The notes: generated by a model not told the origin, from the sequence alone. A DNA stretch of 64,000 nt from Alkalibacillus flavidus (GCF_040545925.1 NZ_JBEPMX010000005.1:62001-126000); one strand, 5' to 3'; numbered from the stretch's first letter, positions 34,815 through 44,324 are shown. Numbers and translations: made by a program.

Positions 34815-36815
34815 TTACGCCTCCAATGTCTCTAACAATTGCGCTTCATCCCAAATGGACACATTTAAGTCAACGGCTTTGTCATATTTTGACCCAGCAT
34901 CGTCACCTGCGATTAGAATATCCGTTTTCTTACTGACACTCCCTGTCACTTGACCGCCTAATGCTTCAATTTGAGCTTTAATGTCTTGTCGGTTCATATC
35001 AGTGAATTTGCCTGTAATGACCACTGTTTTATCATAAAACGGCGAATCCTCACTTGCCTCAACGATTTCACCTAAATAGGTCATGTTTAAGCCGAGCGAT
35101 TTCAATTCGTCAATCAATTGTTTAACTTGGTCTTGTTCAAAATACGTCGCAATCGAAGCTGCCATTTTGTCACCAATATCAGGTACCGCTTCGAAATCAT
35201 CCTTATCCGCTTCCATAAGAGCATCCATCGTACCAAATTGTGCAGCTAATGTGTCCGCGGCTTTACTACCGACAAAGCGAATGCCGAGACCGAATAATAA
35301 TCGTTCGAGCGAGTTATCTTTCGACGTTTCAATCGCTTTCAGTAAATTATCAACCGATTTCTGTCCCATACGTTCTAGTGGTAATAAATCATCTGGCGTG
35401 AGCTTATATAAGTCAGCAATCGTTTGGATTAATTCATGATCAAACAGTTGCTCGATGACTTTTTCACCTAAGCCGTCAATATTCATCGCATTGCGTGACA
35501 CAAAGTGAATCAATCCTTCTTTCAGTTGAGCCGGGCAGTTTGGGTTCACACAACGCCAGGCGACTTCACCCCCCGGTTGCTCAAGTGGCTCACCGCATTC
35601 AGGACAGTTTTCAGGCATGCGGAACACTTGTTCATTGCCTGTTCGTTCATCTGTCACGACTCTGACGACTTCTGGGATAATGTCACCCGCTTTTTTAATA
35701 ATGACGGTATCATGCAAGCGAATGTCTTTTTCAATAATTAAATCTTCATTATGAAGCGACGCACGTTGTACAGTTGTACCCGCAACTTGTACTGGTTCTA
35801 AAATAGCAGTCGGTGTCACAGCACCTGTACGTCCGACGCTTAACTCAATATCGTGTAACGTCGTGACCGCTTCCTCGGCAGGGAACTTATAAGCGATCGC
35901 CCAGCGCGGACTTTTCGCGGTGAAACCGAGCCGTTCTTGTAAATCAATCGAATCAACTTTAATCACAATCCCGTCGATCTCATAATCAAGCTCGTGTCGT
36001 TTCACTGTCCAATCTTCCGTAAATTGAATGACGTCTTCGATCGATTCGAACGTCTCGGTTTCCGGGTTTGTTTTAAAGCCGAGTTCTTTCATATACTTTA
36101 GCCGTTCACTATGCGAAGCGGTCGTTGCGGCTTCCCATTCACCAACACTGTATAAAAAGATATCTAAATTACGGCGTGCTGCAATTTTCGGATCGAGTTG
36201 TCTTAAGGAACCAGCGGCCGCATTACGCGGGTTGGCAAACGGTTCTTCGCTATTCGATTCCCGCGCTTCATTCAATGCTAAAAACGACCGTTTCGGCATA
36301 AAGACTTCCCCTCGCACTTCGATCGTTTCTTCTTCACGAATCTTAAGCGGGATACTTTTGACCGTCTTTAAGTTTTGCGTAATATCTTCGCCCGTTTTGC
36401 CGTCACCACGCGTGGCCCCGCGGACGAATTGGCCATTTTCATACAATAATGAAACCGCTAAACCGTCAATTTTAAGCTCACAAACATAACGTACTTGATC
36501 GCCGACACGTTCTTTGACGCGGCGGTCGAAGTCTCGTAGTTCTTGTGCGTTAAACGCATTTCCGAGGCTTAACATCGGCACGTTATGATCGACTTTCACG
36601 AATTGATCAAGCGGCTCCGCGCCTACACGTTGAGTCGGCGAATCAGCCGTTTGAAATTCCGGGTACTCGTCTTCTAAATTGATCAGCTCGCGGAATGTCT
36701 TATCGTAATAGTCGTCTGAGACCGTTGGGTTATCGAGTACATGATATTCGTAATTATATTGATGTAGTTCGTCTTGTAACGCTTGAATGCGTTGTTTTGC
36801 TTCGTCACGTGTCAT
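34815..36815 (-). CDS. ligA: NAD-dependent DNA ligase
   Basis: Joins Okazaki fragments and repair nicks. About 666 residues: the Ia domain with YYEYH-like YHVLDNPTVSDDYYD, the adenylated Lys in CELKIDGLAVS near 114, the OB fold, a four-Cys zinc finger CPECGEPLEQ...CVNPNC near 405-430, helix-hairpin-helix motifs, and a C-terminal BRCT domain from about 590. ATG at 36815 lies 10 nt after AGGAG; GTG at 36821 is an alternative start. In operon with pcrA. Confidence 0.96.
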   Translation of the reverse strand: MTRDEAKQRIQALQDELHQYNYEYHVLDNPTVSDDYYDKTFRELINLEDEYPEFQTADSPTQRVGAEPLDQFVKVDHNVPMLSLGNAFNAQELRDFDRRVKERVGDQVRYVCELKIDGLAVSLLYENGQFVRGATRGDGKTGEDITQNLKTVKSIPLKIREEETIEVRGEVFMPKRSFLALNEARESNSEEPFANPRNAAAGSLRQLDPKIAARRNLDIFLYSVGEWEAATTASHSERLKYMKELGFKTNPETETFESIEDVIQFTEDWTVKRHELDYEIDGIVIKVDSIDLQERLGFTAKSPRWAIAYKFPAEEAVTTLHDIELSVGRTGAVTPTAILEPVQVAGTTVQRASLHNEDLIIEKDIRLHDTVIIKKAGDIIPEVVRVVTDERTGNEQVFRMPENCPECGEPLEQPGGEVAWRCVNPNCPAQLKEGLIHFVSRNAMNIDGLGEKVIEQLFDHELIQTIADLYKLTPDDLLPLERMGQKSVDNLLKAIETSKDNSLERLLFGLGIRFVGSKAADTLAAQFGTMDALMEADKDDFEAVPDIGDKMAASIATYFEQDQVKQLIDELKSLGLNMTYLGEIVEASEDSPFYDKTVVITGKFTDMNRQDIKAQIEALGGQVTGSVSKKTDILIAGDDAGSKYDKAVDLNVSIWDEAQLLETLEA

Positions 36816-36832
36816 ATCCACGCCACTCCTCG

Positions 36833-39073
36833 TTATAATTTTTCGACTGGGGCAAATTGGGCTAACAAACGCTTAATGCCAACAGGAGCAGGGAATGCGA
36901 TATCGACTTCGGCATTGCCGCCTGTCCCTTCAACTTTCACAATCGTTCCTTCTCCCCACTTTTTATGCTTCACTTTATCGCCGATTTGGAACGTTTCAGG
37001 GTCGTTTGGTTGCTCCTTAATCGTCTTCGCACGACGCTTCGGCTGCGGTTGTTTCGGTTCATTTTTCGAATCAGCTAACGCCTGGATCGCGTCTTCAAAT
37101 GATTCATTCTGTTGTCCAGACGCTTGCTTAATTTCGCCTTCCACTTGGCGTAGTTCATCCGGCACTTCGTCAATAAAGCGACTGCGCTGGTTAAATTGCG
37201 TTCTGCCAAATAGCGTTCGCATCGAGGAATACGTTAAAAATAACCGCTGCTCAGCCCGCGTTATACCAACATACGCAAGACGGCGTTCTTCTTCCATTTC
37301 TTCTTCATCGAACAACGACCTGCTGTGCGGGAAAATATTTTCTTCGAGTCCTATTAAGAACACAACCGGGAATTCAAGCCCTTTCGCCGCATGGAGCGTC
37401 ATTAGTGTCACTTGTTCTTGCGCGTCATCGTCTGATTGATCGAGATCACTCACGAGCGCTAAATCGGTTAAAAAGGCAAGTAAACTTGTATCGTCATTCG
37501 CTTCTTCAAACTGACGCGTTACCGTTTTGAATTCTTCTAAGTTTTCTAGGCGACTTTGCGATTCGAGCGATTTGTCTTGCTGTAACATATCTTCATAGCC
37601 TGATTTTGATAGTACTTCATCAACGATTTCCGTTACACTTAGAAACTGTTGTTGCGACTGCCAATTTTCAATTAAGTGGCGGAATGATTGTAGTTGCTGA
37701 CCAGCTTTTTTGCTAACGCCGACTAAGGCAATATCTTGAACCGCTTCAAACAGCGATAAATCATGCATTTCGGCATGCATTTGCAGTTTATCGATCGACG
37801 TTTTTCCTACCCCGCGCTTTGGCACGTTCACGACGCGTAGAAAACTGATATCATCATTCGGGTTCGTAATTAAACGCAAGTACGCGAGCAAATCTTTAAT
37901 TTCTTTACGGTCGTAGAATTTCGTACCGCCGATGATTTGGTACGGGATGTCAGATTTCACGAACACATCCTCCATCGCACGCGACTGGGCATTCGTACGG
38001 TATAAAATGGCAATATCGTCATAACTAAAGCTGTGCTCTTGCGTCAATTCTTGAATTTGATCAAGTACATAACGCGCCTCTTGCTTCTCGTCACGCGCTT
38101 CATATAAGCGAATACGCTCGCCACCATCATTCTCCGTCCACAATTCTTTCGGCTTGCGCGACGTATTGCGCTCAATCACATCATTCGCCGCCTGCAAAAT
38201 CGTCTTCGTCGAACGGTAGTTTTGTTCTAAGAAAATCGTTTTCGCATTCGGATAATCATTTTCAAACGACAAAATATTATAAATATCCGCTCCGCGCCAC
38301 TTATAAATCGATTGGTCGGAATCGCCGACGACGCATAAGTTTTCGAAACGATCGGCTAATTTTTTGACGAGCTGATACTGCGCTTTGTTCGTATCTTGGT
38401 ACTCATCAACGTGAATATATTGAAAACGGTTCTGATAATATTGCAGCACGTCAGGTACACGGTCAAATAAGAAAAACGTTTCCATAATTAAACTATCAAA
38501 ATCGAGTGCACTATTTTTACGCAAAATGGTTTCATACGTATCATAGACTGATGCAACCTGCTCTTCATAGTAATTATTCGCTTGTTGCTTCATCTGTTTT
38601 GGCGTGATGAGCTGGTTTTTCGCCTGGCTAATCGCCCCTTGCATCGCGCGTGGTTCATACTGCTTCGGGTCCAAGTTTTGAATGCGTAGCGCTTCTTTGA
38701 TCGCTGTCTTCTGGTCGGTCGCATCGTAAATCGCAAAGTTACGATCAATGCCAATACGGTCACCATCTCGGCGTAAAATCCGCACACATAACGAGTGGAA
38801 CGTTGACATAATGATATCTTTCGCTTCTTCGCCGACAAGTTTCTCGACACGATCCTTCATTTCGCGCGCTGCTTTATTCGTAAACGTAATCGCTAAAATA
38901 TTGTAAGGCTGAATTCCTTTTTCCGCGAGTAAATACGCAATACGGTGCGTTAATACTCGTGTTTTACCACTGCCTGCACCTGCCATAATGAGAAGTGGTC
39001 CTTCTGTATGTTTAACCGCCTTCTGTTGTTCGGGGTTCATCGCGTTTAATATATCGTTCATCGTCATACTCAT
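36833..39073 (-). CDS. pcrA: ATP-dependent DNA helicase PcrA
   Basis: A 746-residue UvrD/Rep-family 3'-5' helicase for rolling-circle replication, repair and removal of RecA filaments. Motif I AGAGSGKTRVLTHR begins near 31, followed by TFTNKAAREM, motif II VDEYQDTNKAQ near 226, GDSDQSIYKWRGAD, and motif VI VGITRAEQRLFL near 607. The acidic EEEMEEERR precedes motif VI, and a C-terminal Tudor-like segment is present. ATG with AAAGGTGGGAATGTC. Lies between pcrB and ligA as in Bacillus. Confidence 0.97.
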   Translation of the reverse strand: MSMTMNDILNAMNPEQQKAVKHTEGPLLIMAGAGSGKTRVLTHRIAYLLAEKGIQPYNILAITFTNKAAREMKDRVEKLVGEEAKDIIMSTFHSLCVRILRRDGDRIGIDRNFAIYDATDQKTAIKEALRIQNLDPKQYEPRAMQGAISQAKNQLITPKQMKQQANNYYEEQVASVYDTYETILRKNSALDFDSLIMETFFLFDRVPDVLQYYQNRFQYIHVDEYQDTNKAQYQLVKKLADRFENLCVVGDSDQSIYKWRGADIYNILSFENDYPNAKTIFLEQNYRSTKTILQAANDVIERNTSRKPKELWTENDGGERIRLYEARDEKQEARYVLDQIQELTQEHSFSYDDIAILYRTNAQSRAMEDVFVKSDIPYQIIGGTKFYDRKEIKDLLAYLRLITNPNDDISFLRVVNVPKRGVGKTSIDKLQMHAEMHDLSLFEAVQDIALVGVSKKAGQQLQSFRHLIENWQSQQQFLSVTEIVDEVLSKSGYEDMLQQDKSLESQSRLENLEEFKTVTRQFEEANDDTSLLAFLTDLALVSDLDQSDDDAQEQVTLMTLHAAKGLEFPVVFLIGLEENIFPHSRSLFDEEEMEEERRLAYVGITRAEQRLFLTYSSMRTLFGRTQFNQRSRFIDEVPDELRQVEGEIKQASGQQNESFEDAIQALADSKNEPKQPQPKRRAKTIKEQPNDPETFQIGDKVKHKKWGEGTIVKVEGTGGNAEVDIAFPAPVGIKRLLAQFAPVEKL

Positions 39074-39087
39074 GACATTCCCACCTT

Positions 39088-39783
39088 TTATCGTTCTACT
39101 TGCTTGACGGCTTCTACCGTTTCAATCGCTCGGTCAATATCGCGGTAAATCACATCACCGACGACGACAATTTGCGCATGTTCAGCCATGGCCTGAGCTT
39201 CTGCTTTCGTCTCGATGCCGCCCCCGTAAATAAGCGTCGTTCGGTTAAGTTCATGACTAACACGTTCGACCAAATCCACGTCGCCATAGGTCCCGCTGTA
39301 CTCCAAATACATAATTGGCAGCGGCATTAAATGCTCAATTAACCGTGCATAAGCGACGACATCATCTGTCGTCACAGGCTTTGCGTTTGTATATTGATAC
39401 GCTTTAGAAGCTGGATTTAACATGACGTAACCTTCCATATACAGCTCGTCCCACTCAATCCAGTCGCCGTATGTTTTGACCGCTTCGTGGTGTAAATCAA
39501 TCATCCACTGTTTATCGCCACTGTTTAACACAGTCGGAATCACATAATAATCAAACCCAGGGGTAATCGAATCAAGGTTTGACACCTCTAATAAACATGG
39601 CAACTTAAATCGTCTGACGCGTGCTAATAAATTAACTACATCGTCTAGCGTCACGCCATCCGTCCCGCCAATCATAATCGCATCTGTCCCTGATTGGCAC
39701 ACGTGATGTAAATCGCTATCTGTTATGTATTTGTTCGGATCTAACTTAAACACGTGACGCCACGCGTTAAACGGATCAGTCAC
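39088..39783 (-). CDS. pcrB: Heptaprenylglyceryl phosphate synthase
   Basis: Transfers a heptaprenyl chain to glycerol-1-phosphate to make an archaeal-like ether lipid precursor. The 231-residue TIM barrel has FKLDPNKYITD at the start, IMIGGTDGVTLDDV for phosphate binding, MEGYVMLNPASKAYQYT, YLEYSGTYGD and LIYGGGIETKAEA at the C-terminal phosphate site. GTG start with GGAGG upstream. First gene of the pcrB-pcrA-ligA-camS operon. Confidence 0.95.
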   Translation of the reverse strand: MTDPFNAWRHVFKLDPNKYITDSDLHHVCQSGTDAIMIGGTDGVTLDDVVNLLARVRRFKLPCLLEVSNLDSITPGFDYYVIPTVLNSGDKQWMIDLHHEAVKTYGDWIEWDELYMEGYVMLNPASKAYQYTNAKPVTTDDVVAYARLIEHLMPLPIMYLEYSGTYGDVDLVERVSHELNRTTLIYGGGIETKAEAQAMAEHAQIVVVGDVIYRDIDRAIETVEAVKQVER

Positions 39784-39816
39784 ACTTATTCCTCCATCAT
39801 CGTTCTAACCTTATCT

Positions 39817-39825
39817 ATTATACCA
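39817..39825 (-). promoter_or_regulatory. Extended -10 promoter of the pcrB operon
   Basis: Minus strand TGGTATAAT about 35 nt before the pcrB start; no good -35. Confidence 0.5.
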
Positions 39826-39886
39826 AAAAACACCCTCACCTTTCATCGACCAGCCTAAGAAAAGTGATAATCTGTTAACGAAAACG

Positions 39887-39915
39887 TTGAGAAAAGATGC
39901 ATGGTATGCTACTAT
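39887..39915 (+). promoter_or_regulatory. Promoter of the glyQS T-box transcript
   Basis: TTGAGA and TACTAT are exactly 17 bp apart, with TG one base before the -10; about 30 nt upstream of the T-box stem I. Confidence 0.65.
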
Positions 39916-39943
39916 ATATGAGAATAAATGAATAAACGTATGA

Positions 39944-40146
39944 TGACGATGAAGGATTAATAGTAGCATAACCCGCTACCAACGAGCGATTCAGGGATGG
40001 TGTGAGCCTGGAGTAAGGTGATGTGAAACGGCAATCTGGAGTGATCGCCTGAAAGTGGATGCAAATGCATCAATCAGGGTGGAACCGCGGGAAATACACT
40101 CTCGTCCCTGAGCTATTCGATTAGCTCAAGGGGCGGGAGTTTTTTA
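39944..40146 (+). promoter_or_regulatory. T-box riboswitch, glycine-specific
   Basis: The leader has the invariant T-box AGGGTGGAACCGCGGG at 40076-40091 that pairs with uncharged tRNA 3' ends. It overlaps an antiterminator and is followed by a terminator, CTCCCG-type stem closing at 40099-40146 with six T. A GGC triplet at 40030-40032 in the 3' side of stem I is the probable specifier, which fits tRNA-Gly and the downstream glycyl-tRNA synthetase. Low tRNA-Gly charging should let transcription read through. Confidence 0.93.
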
Positions 40147-40179
40147 ATGGATTAGCAACAACTATAGGAGGTTTTTCTA

Positions 40180-41562
40180 ATGGCACAAGACATGGAACAT
40201 ATCGTGAATCACTGTAAACATCGTGGTTTTATTTTCCAAGGCTCCGAAATCTACGGTGGCCTAGCAAACACATGGGATTATGGCCCACTCGGTGTTGAAC
40301 TGAAGAAAAATTTAAAAGACGCATGGTGGAAAAAGTTCGTCCAAGAATCGCCGTACAATGTCGGACTTGATTCAGCAATTTTAATGAACCCGAAAACGTG
40401 GGAAGCGAGCGGTCATTTAGGGAACTTCAACGACCCGATGATCGACTGTAAAGAGTGTAAATCACGCCACCGCGCCGACCATTTAATCGAAAACCATTTC
40501 GAAGCAAAAGGTGAAGAACGTGTCGTCGACGGCTTACCATTCGACGAACTCGTGAAAATTATTGAAGAAGAAGGCATTACGTGCCCTGATTGTGGTTCGA
40601 GTGACTTCACGGACATCCGCCAGTTCAACTTAATGTTTAAAACGTATCAAGGCGTAACGGATGATTCATCTGACGAAATTTACATGCGACCAGAAACAGC
40701 ACAAGGTATCTTCGTCAATTTCAAAAACGTTCAGCGTACGATGCGTAAGAAGCTACCATTCGGCATCGCTCAGATCGGTAAAAGTTTCCGTAACGAAATT
40801 ACACCAGGTAACTTCATTTTCCGTACACGTGAATTCGAACAAATGGAAATGGAATTCTTCTGCAAACCAGGCGAAGAACATAATTGGTTCGATTATTGGC
40901 TCGACTTTTGCCATAACTGGTTACTCAACTTAGGTCTAGATCAAGAGAAAGTTCGTCGCCGCGAACACGATGAAGACGAGCTGTCCCACTACAGTAACGC
41001 AACGACTGATTTAGAATACGAATTCCCATTCGGTTGGGGCGAATTATGGGGCGTCGCTTCCCGTACAGATTACGACCTAAAACAACATGCTGAACATTCT
41101 GGTGAAGACATGGAATATATCGACCAAGAAACAAATGAACGTTATATCCCATATGTCATCGAACCAGCCTTAGGTGCGGATCGTCTAGCACTGTCATTTT
41201 TAACAGACGCTTATGAGGAAGAAGAACTTGAAGATGGTTCATCACGTACAGTGATGCATTTCCATCCAGCTGTTGCACCCTTTAAAGCAGCGGTCTTCCC
41301 ATTATCGAAAAAACTAGCTGACGAAGCACAAGAGGTTTTCCAGGATTTAGCTCAAGACTTCATGGTCGACTATGACGACGCTGGCTCAATCGGTAAACGC
41401 TACCGCCGTCACGACGAAATCGGTACACCTTATTGCATCACCTATGATTTCGATTCCAAAGAAGACGGCCAAGTCACTGTCCGTAACCGTGACACCATGG
41501 AACAAACCCGCATGCCAATCGCGGATTTGAAAGACTTTTTGCAAGATAAAATTCAATACTAA
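40180..41562 (+). CDS. glyQS: Glycine--tRNA ligase, dimeric single-chain type
   Basis: Charges tRNA-Gly. The 460-residue class II synthetase starts with IVNHCKHRGFIFQGSEIYGG, carries a CxxC...CxxC insertion (CKECKSRH and CPDCGSSD), motif 2 FRNEITPGNFIFRTREFEQMEMEFF, and motif 3 GADRLALSFL, followed by the anticodon-binding domain. This alpha-2 form is of eukaryal/archaeal type, as in Staphylococcus, and differs from the separate GlyQ and GlyS subunits of B. subtilis. GGAGG precedes ATG. Confidence 0.97.
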   Translation: MAQDMEHIVNHCKHRGFIFQGSEIYGGLANTWDYGPLGVELKKNLKDAWWKKFVQESPYNVGLDSAILMNPKTWEASGHLGNFNDPMIDCKECKSRHRADHLIENHFEAKGEERVVDGLPFDELVKIIEEEGITCPDCGSSDFTDIRQFNLMFKTYQGVTDDSSDEIYMRPETAQGIFVNFKNVQRTMRKKLPFGIAQIGKSFRNEITPGNFIFRTREFEQMEMEFFCKPGEEHNWFDYWLDFCHNWLLNLGLDQEKVRRREHDEDELSHYSNATTDLEYEFPFGWGELWGVASRTDYDLKQHAEHSGEDMEYIDQETNERYIPYVIEPALGADRLALSFLTDAYEEEELEDGSSRTVMHFHPAVAPFKAAVFPLSKKLADEAQEVFQDLAQDFMVDYDDAGSIGKRYRRHDEIGTPYCITYDFDSKEDGQVTVRNRDTMEQTRMPIADLKDFLQDKIQY

Positions 41563-41569
41563 TAGGGAA

Positions 41570-41598
41570 GGACCGCATGCGAGCATGCGGTCCTTTTT
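41570..41598 (+). terminator. Terminator after glyQS
   Basis: GGACCGCATGC pairs with GCATGCGGTCC around a minimal loop, followed by five T. Confidence 0.92.
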
Positions 41599-41610
41599 AT
41601 AACATTCGGT

Positions 41611-41736
41611 TTTCGCCGATAAAATCACTTATTTCGCCGATAACCTATTCAATTTCGCTGTAAAAACTAAGAATTTCGCTGATAGATTTGCAAATTTCGC
41701 CGATAAACCTCTGAATTTCGCCGATAATTGCATTAA
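41611..41736. repeat. Phased intergenic array, six exact 21-nt units (CGCCGA family)
   Basis: Six units start at 41611, 41632, 41653, 41674, 41695 and 41716, each exactly 21 nt. The core is TTTCGCCGATAA (variants TTTCGCTG in units 3 and 4), and the other half of each unit is unconserved but tends to end in AA. It lies between the glyQS terminator and the end of the convergent mgtE gene. Read on the minus strand the core is TTATCGGCGAAA, close to the arrays at 52741 and 60268. Confidence 0.93.
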
Positions 41737-41779
41737 CCACAAACTTCAACCCTTCGATAACAAGCATTTCTCTACTCAC

Positions 41780-43147
41780 TCACATCAAATACTCAATCAT
41801 CGATGTCGCAATCGTAAAGTAAATCAACAGTCCAAATATATCATTCAATGTGGTAATAAACGGTCCTGATGCGACGGCTGGATCAATTTTTAGTCGATTA
41901 ATAATCAGTGGAATAATTGAACCCGTCAAAGTCGACACGCTCAAAGTCAGCATAATGGAAATCCCCACGATAGCAGCAATGACGTAGTTTTGTTCGTAAA
42001 ATAAAATAATTAATAATGCAATTGTGACGCCACTCCCGGCCCCAATCATGATACCCGTCAACAATTCACGTCGTAATACTTGCCAGACGTTACGTTTATC
42101 GAACGTGCCTAGTGCAATATTACGCACCATGACAGCTAGTGATTGTGTTCCCGTATTACCTGCAGCATCCATTAATAACGGAATGAACGCAGCTAAGATC
42201 ACAATCGTTTGCAGTGTATCTTCAAAATAACCAATCACTTCAGCTGTGATCAGCCCTAAAAACATGAGCATAATAATCCACGGGGCGCGTTTTTTCGTTG
42301 ATTCCCAAGCGGTAATATCTGTCCCTGTCGCACCACGTACAGCTGACATCTCCCCGAAGTCTTCCGTTGTCTCATCTTCAATAACATCGATAATATCGTC
42401 AACTGTAATGATCCCAACGAGTTGATGCTCGTCATTTACAACTGGAGTTGCGAGAAAATCGTATTTTTGGATAAGTCGGGCGACGTCTTCTTGGTCTTGA
42501 TTCGTTTGAACCGACACAACGCGACGACTCATCACCTGTTCAATCACTTCACTCGGGTCACTCGTAATCAAATCACGGAGCGATACGACACCAACTAAGT
42601 ACCCGTCTTGATCTATAACATAAATATAATAAATCGTTTCCGCTTCAGGCGCTTCATCTCGCAGACGCGACATTACTTGTTGTACGGTGTCCGTCGTTTT
42701 AATCGCGATATATTCTGTCGCCATTAATGCGCCGGCGGTTTCATCGTCATACTCCATAATCTGTTGCACTTTTTCGGCCGTTTCATCGTCCATTTCTTGT
42801 AAAGCCGTCGATACGTCGTCATCTTCTAATTCTTCTAAATAATCAACGACATCATCTGAAGCCATTTCATTCAGCGTGGAGATCCATTTCTCGCGCTCCA
42901 TTTCTTCCATGACGCTTTGTTGTTCTTCAGTCTCTAGTTCTTCTAACATATCCGCCATTTCTTCGGGTGTCAGAGCCTCATACACTTGTTTGCGCAACGT
43001 GATATCATCTAGTTGTTCAAACCACTCGACCTGATCCTGAATATGTAATGCTAATAACGACTCACGAAAAAGTTCGGTTTCACCTTTTTTTAGTAAGTCT
43101 GATAATTGCTCAAATAAGTTCAATTTCGTTTGGCGACGCATCATCAT
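41780..43147 (-). CDS. mgtE: Magnesium transporter MgtE
   Basis: A homodimeric Mg2+ channel. Residues 1-125 are the acidic N-domain superhelix with repeated ADMLEELE and DVVDYLEELED sites for Mg2+. Two CBS domains follow (about 130-255), then a plug helix and five transmembrane helices with the pore region FIPLLMDAAGNTGTQSL near 330. ATG at 43147 lies 8 nt after AAAGGAGG, giving 455 residues; the open frame upstream to 43171 overlaps the ribosome site. Controlled by an M-box riboswitch. Confidence 0.96.
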   Translation of the reverse strand: MMMRRQTKLNLFEQLSDLLKKGETELFRESLLALHIQDQVEWFEQLDDITLRKQVYEALTPEEMADMLEELETEEQQSVMEEMEREKWISTLNEMASDDVVDYLEELEDDDVSTALQEMDDETAEKVQQIMEYDDETAGALMATEYIAIKTTDTVQQVMSRLRDEAPEAETIYYIYVIDQDGYLVGVVSLRDLITSDPSEVIEQVMSRRVVSVQTNQDQEDVARLIQKYDFLATPVVNDEHQLVGIITVDDIIDVIEDETTEDFGEMSAVRGATGTDITAWESTKKRAPWIIMLMFLGLITAEVIGYFEDTLQTIVILAAFIPLLMDAAGNTGTQSLAVMVRNIALGTFDKRNVWQVLRRELLTGIMIGAGSGVTIALLIILFYEQNYVIAAIVGISIMLTLSVSTLTGSIIPLIINRLKIDPAVASGPFITTLNDIFGLLIYFTIATSMIEYLM

Positions 43148-43216
43148 GTTAACGACCTCCTTTAGTAGCATGTACCCGCAATGCGTTCATATATAACGCA
43201 ACCTTAATAATATATC

Positions 43217-43259
43217 TAAAAAACAAACTCGCCTCTCTCAAACAAGGAGAAAGGCGAGT
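43217..43259 (-). terminator. M-box-controlled terminator
   Basis: Minus strand ACTCGCC...GGCGAGT stem followed by TTTGTTTTTT, between the aptamer and the mgtE start. Confidence 0.9.
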
Positions 43260-43281
43260 GATGATAACAAATCTTAATCAA

Positions 43282-43442
43282 AGCGTCCTCCATTCGTTTG
43301 AGCTTTAGCACTGTACGGCATAGGATGTACCAGCTACGTTAAAAACGACCTTATGTCGACCGTTTTTGTTGACCCATTGGCGTCTTTGGACATTTTTGGG
43401 CAGTAGCATATCTCCGCACAGGAGCCTCACCTAACGAGGGTT
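43282..43442 (-). promoter_or_regulatory. M-box (Mg2+) riboswitch
   Basis: On the minus strand the ykoK-leader blocks occur in order: CGTTAGGTGAGGCTCC, CGGAGATATGCTACTGCC, AAAAATGTCCAAAGACGCC, AATGGGTCAACA, GACATAAGGTCG, CCTATGCCGTACAGTGCTAA and AGCTC...GGAGGA. Conservation is nearly complete. Mg2+ binding should favour the terminator and switch off mgtE. Confidence 0.96.
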
Positions 43443-43461
43443 TTATCATTTTGTCTTTTAT

Positions 43462-43490
43462 AGAATAAATGATGCGAAGCGACACGTCAA
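43462..43490 (-). promoter_or_regulatory. Promoter of the mgtE leader
   Basis: Minus strand TTGACG and TATTCT with exactly 17 bp between them, about 20 nt before the M-box. Confidence 0.65.
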
Positions 43491-43525
43491 TTGTTCGAAT
43501 CGACACGAAATTCAAACGACGTATA

Positions 43526-43534
43526 TGCTATAAT
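43526..43534 (+). promoter_or_regulatory. Extended -10 promoter of crcB pair
   Basis: TGCTATAAT 32 nt before the first crcB gene. The leader is too short for a fluoride riboswitch, and none of its conserved blocks are present. Confidence 0.55.
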
Positions 43535-43565
43535 ATACCAATATGATACAAAGTGAGGGGTATTG

Positions 43566-43928
43566 ATGTGGCTTAATGCTTTATTTGTTGCACTTGGTGG
43601 TGCCATTGGAACGTTTTTTCGCTATTCAATCGATGTAGCGTTTGCCAATACGTCGACGATCATGGTTAATTTAATCGGAAGCTTTTTGTTAGGGTGCCTG
43701 ACAGCCTACACCCAATCAAACACAATGCCGCAGTGGCTAAAAGTCGGAGTTGGCGTTGGCCTATTAGGCGGTTTTACGACGATGTCGACATTTGCTCAAA
43801 ACATCCATAGAATGACGCTAAATGGTGCGTGGTTGTTGTCGACCAGCTACAGTTTCGCCTCTGTCATTGGCGGTATAGGACTCGCTTTTATAGGATTTAA
43901 TGTGATGAAACGGGGGCAAGACACATGA
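43566..43928 (+). CDS. crcB1: Fluoride exporter CrcB/Fluc, subunit 1
   Basis: A 120-residue, four-helix membrane protein of the dual-topology fluoride channel family. LGGAIGTFFRYSIDV at the N-terminus, the pore Asn in VNLIGSFLLG and the Phe-box GGFTTMSTF near 75-83 are all present. Start taken at ATG 43566 after GAGGGG. The gene overlaps the next by 4 bp; adjacent crcB genes usually encode opposite-topology halves of a heterodimer. Confidence 0.94.
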   Translation: MWLNALFVALGGAIGTFFRYSIDVAFANTSTIMVNLIGSFLLGCLTAYTQSNTMPQWLKVGVGVGLLGGFTTMSTFAQNIHRMTLNGAWLLSTSYSFASVIGGIGLAFIGFNVMKRGQDT

Positions 43929-44290
43929 CGTTCACCTTCGTTATGATTGGCGGTGCGTTCGGAGCTGCTTGCCGTTACATCATCGGTGAGCTCATCATGC
44001 GTCTCCGCTCTACACAAGACTTTCCAATTGCCATGATTATCGTTAATTTACTAGGATCTATCGGGTTAGCGGTCGTTAGTTATTTAATAACCGAAGCAGA
44101 GTCGCTTTATCTATTAGTTGGCACCGGGTTTTTCGGTGCGTTCACCACATTTTCGACGTTTAGTGTCGAAGCGATGCAACTGTGGCAGGCCCGAGCTTAC
44201 CGAGCGTTTGCCACCTACTGTCTCGTAACCATCATCGGTTCCATCGCACTCTTTATGATAACAGCCGAAATATTACAAAACGTGCACTAA
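43925..44290 (+). CDS. crcB2: Fluoride exporter CrcB/Fluc, subunit 2
   Basis: A 121-residue paralogue of the preceding protein: GGAFGAACRYIIGEL, the pore Asn in VNLLGSIGLA and the Phe-box GAFTTFSTFSVE are intact. ATGA overlap with crcB1 implies translational coupling and equal amounts. A terminator begins inside the last codons, so the stop codon lies in the hairpin stem. Confidence 0.94.
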   Translation: MTFTFVMIGGAFGAACRYIIGELIMRLRSTQDFPIAMIIVNLLGSIGLAVVSYLITEAESLYLLVGTGFFGAFTTFSTFSVEAMQLWQARAYRAFATYCLVTIIGSIALFMITAEILQNVH

Positions 44291-44313
44291 TGTCGATTAA
44301 GTGCACGTTTTTT
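44277..44313 (+). terminator. Terminator overlapping the end of crcB2
   Basis: AAAACGTGCACT pairs with AGTGCACGTTTT, with TTTTTT at the end; the 5' arm includes the last sense codons and the stop codon. Confidence 0.9.
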
Positions 44314-44324
44314 ATTGAGACTTG

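Noticed and set aside
43490..43565. Fluoride riboswitch before crcB
   Set aside because: None of the conserved aptamer blocks is present and the leader is only about 25-30 nt.
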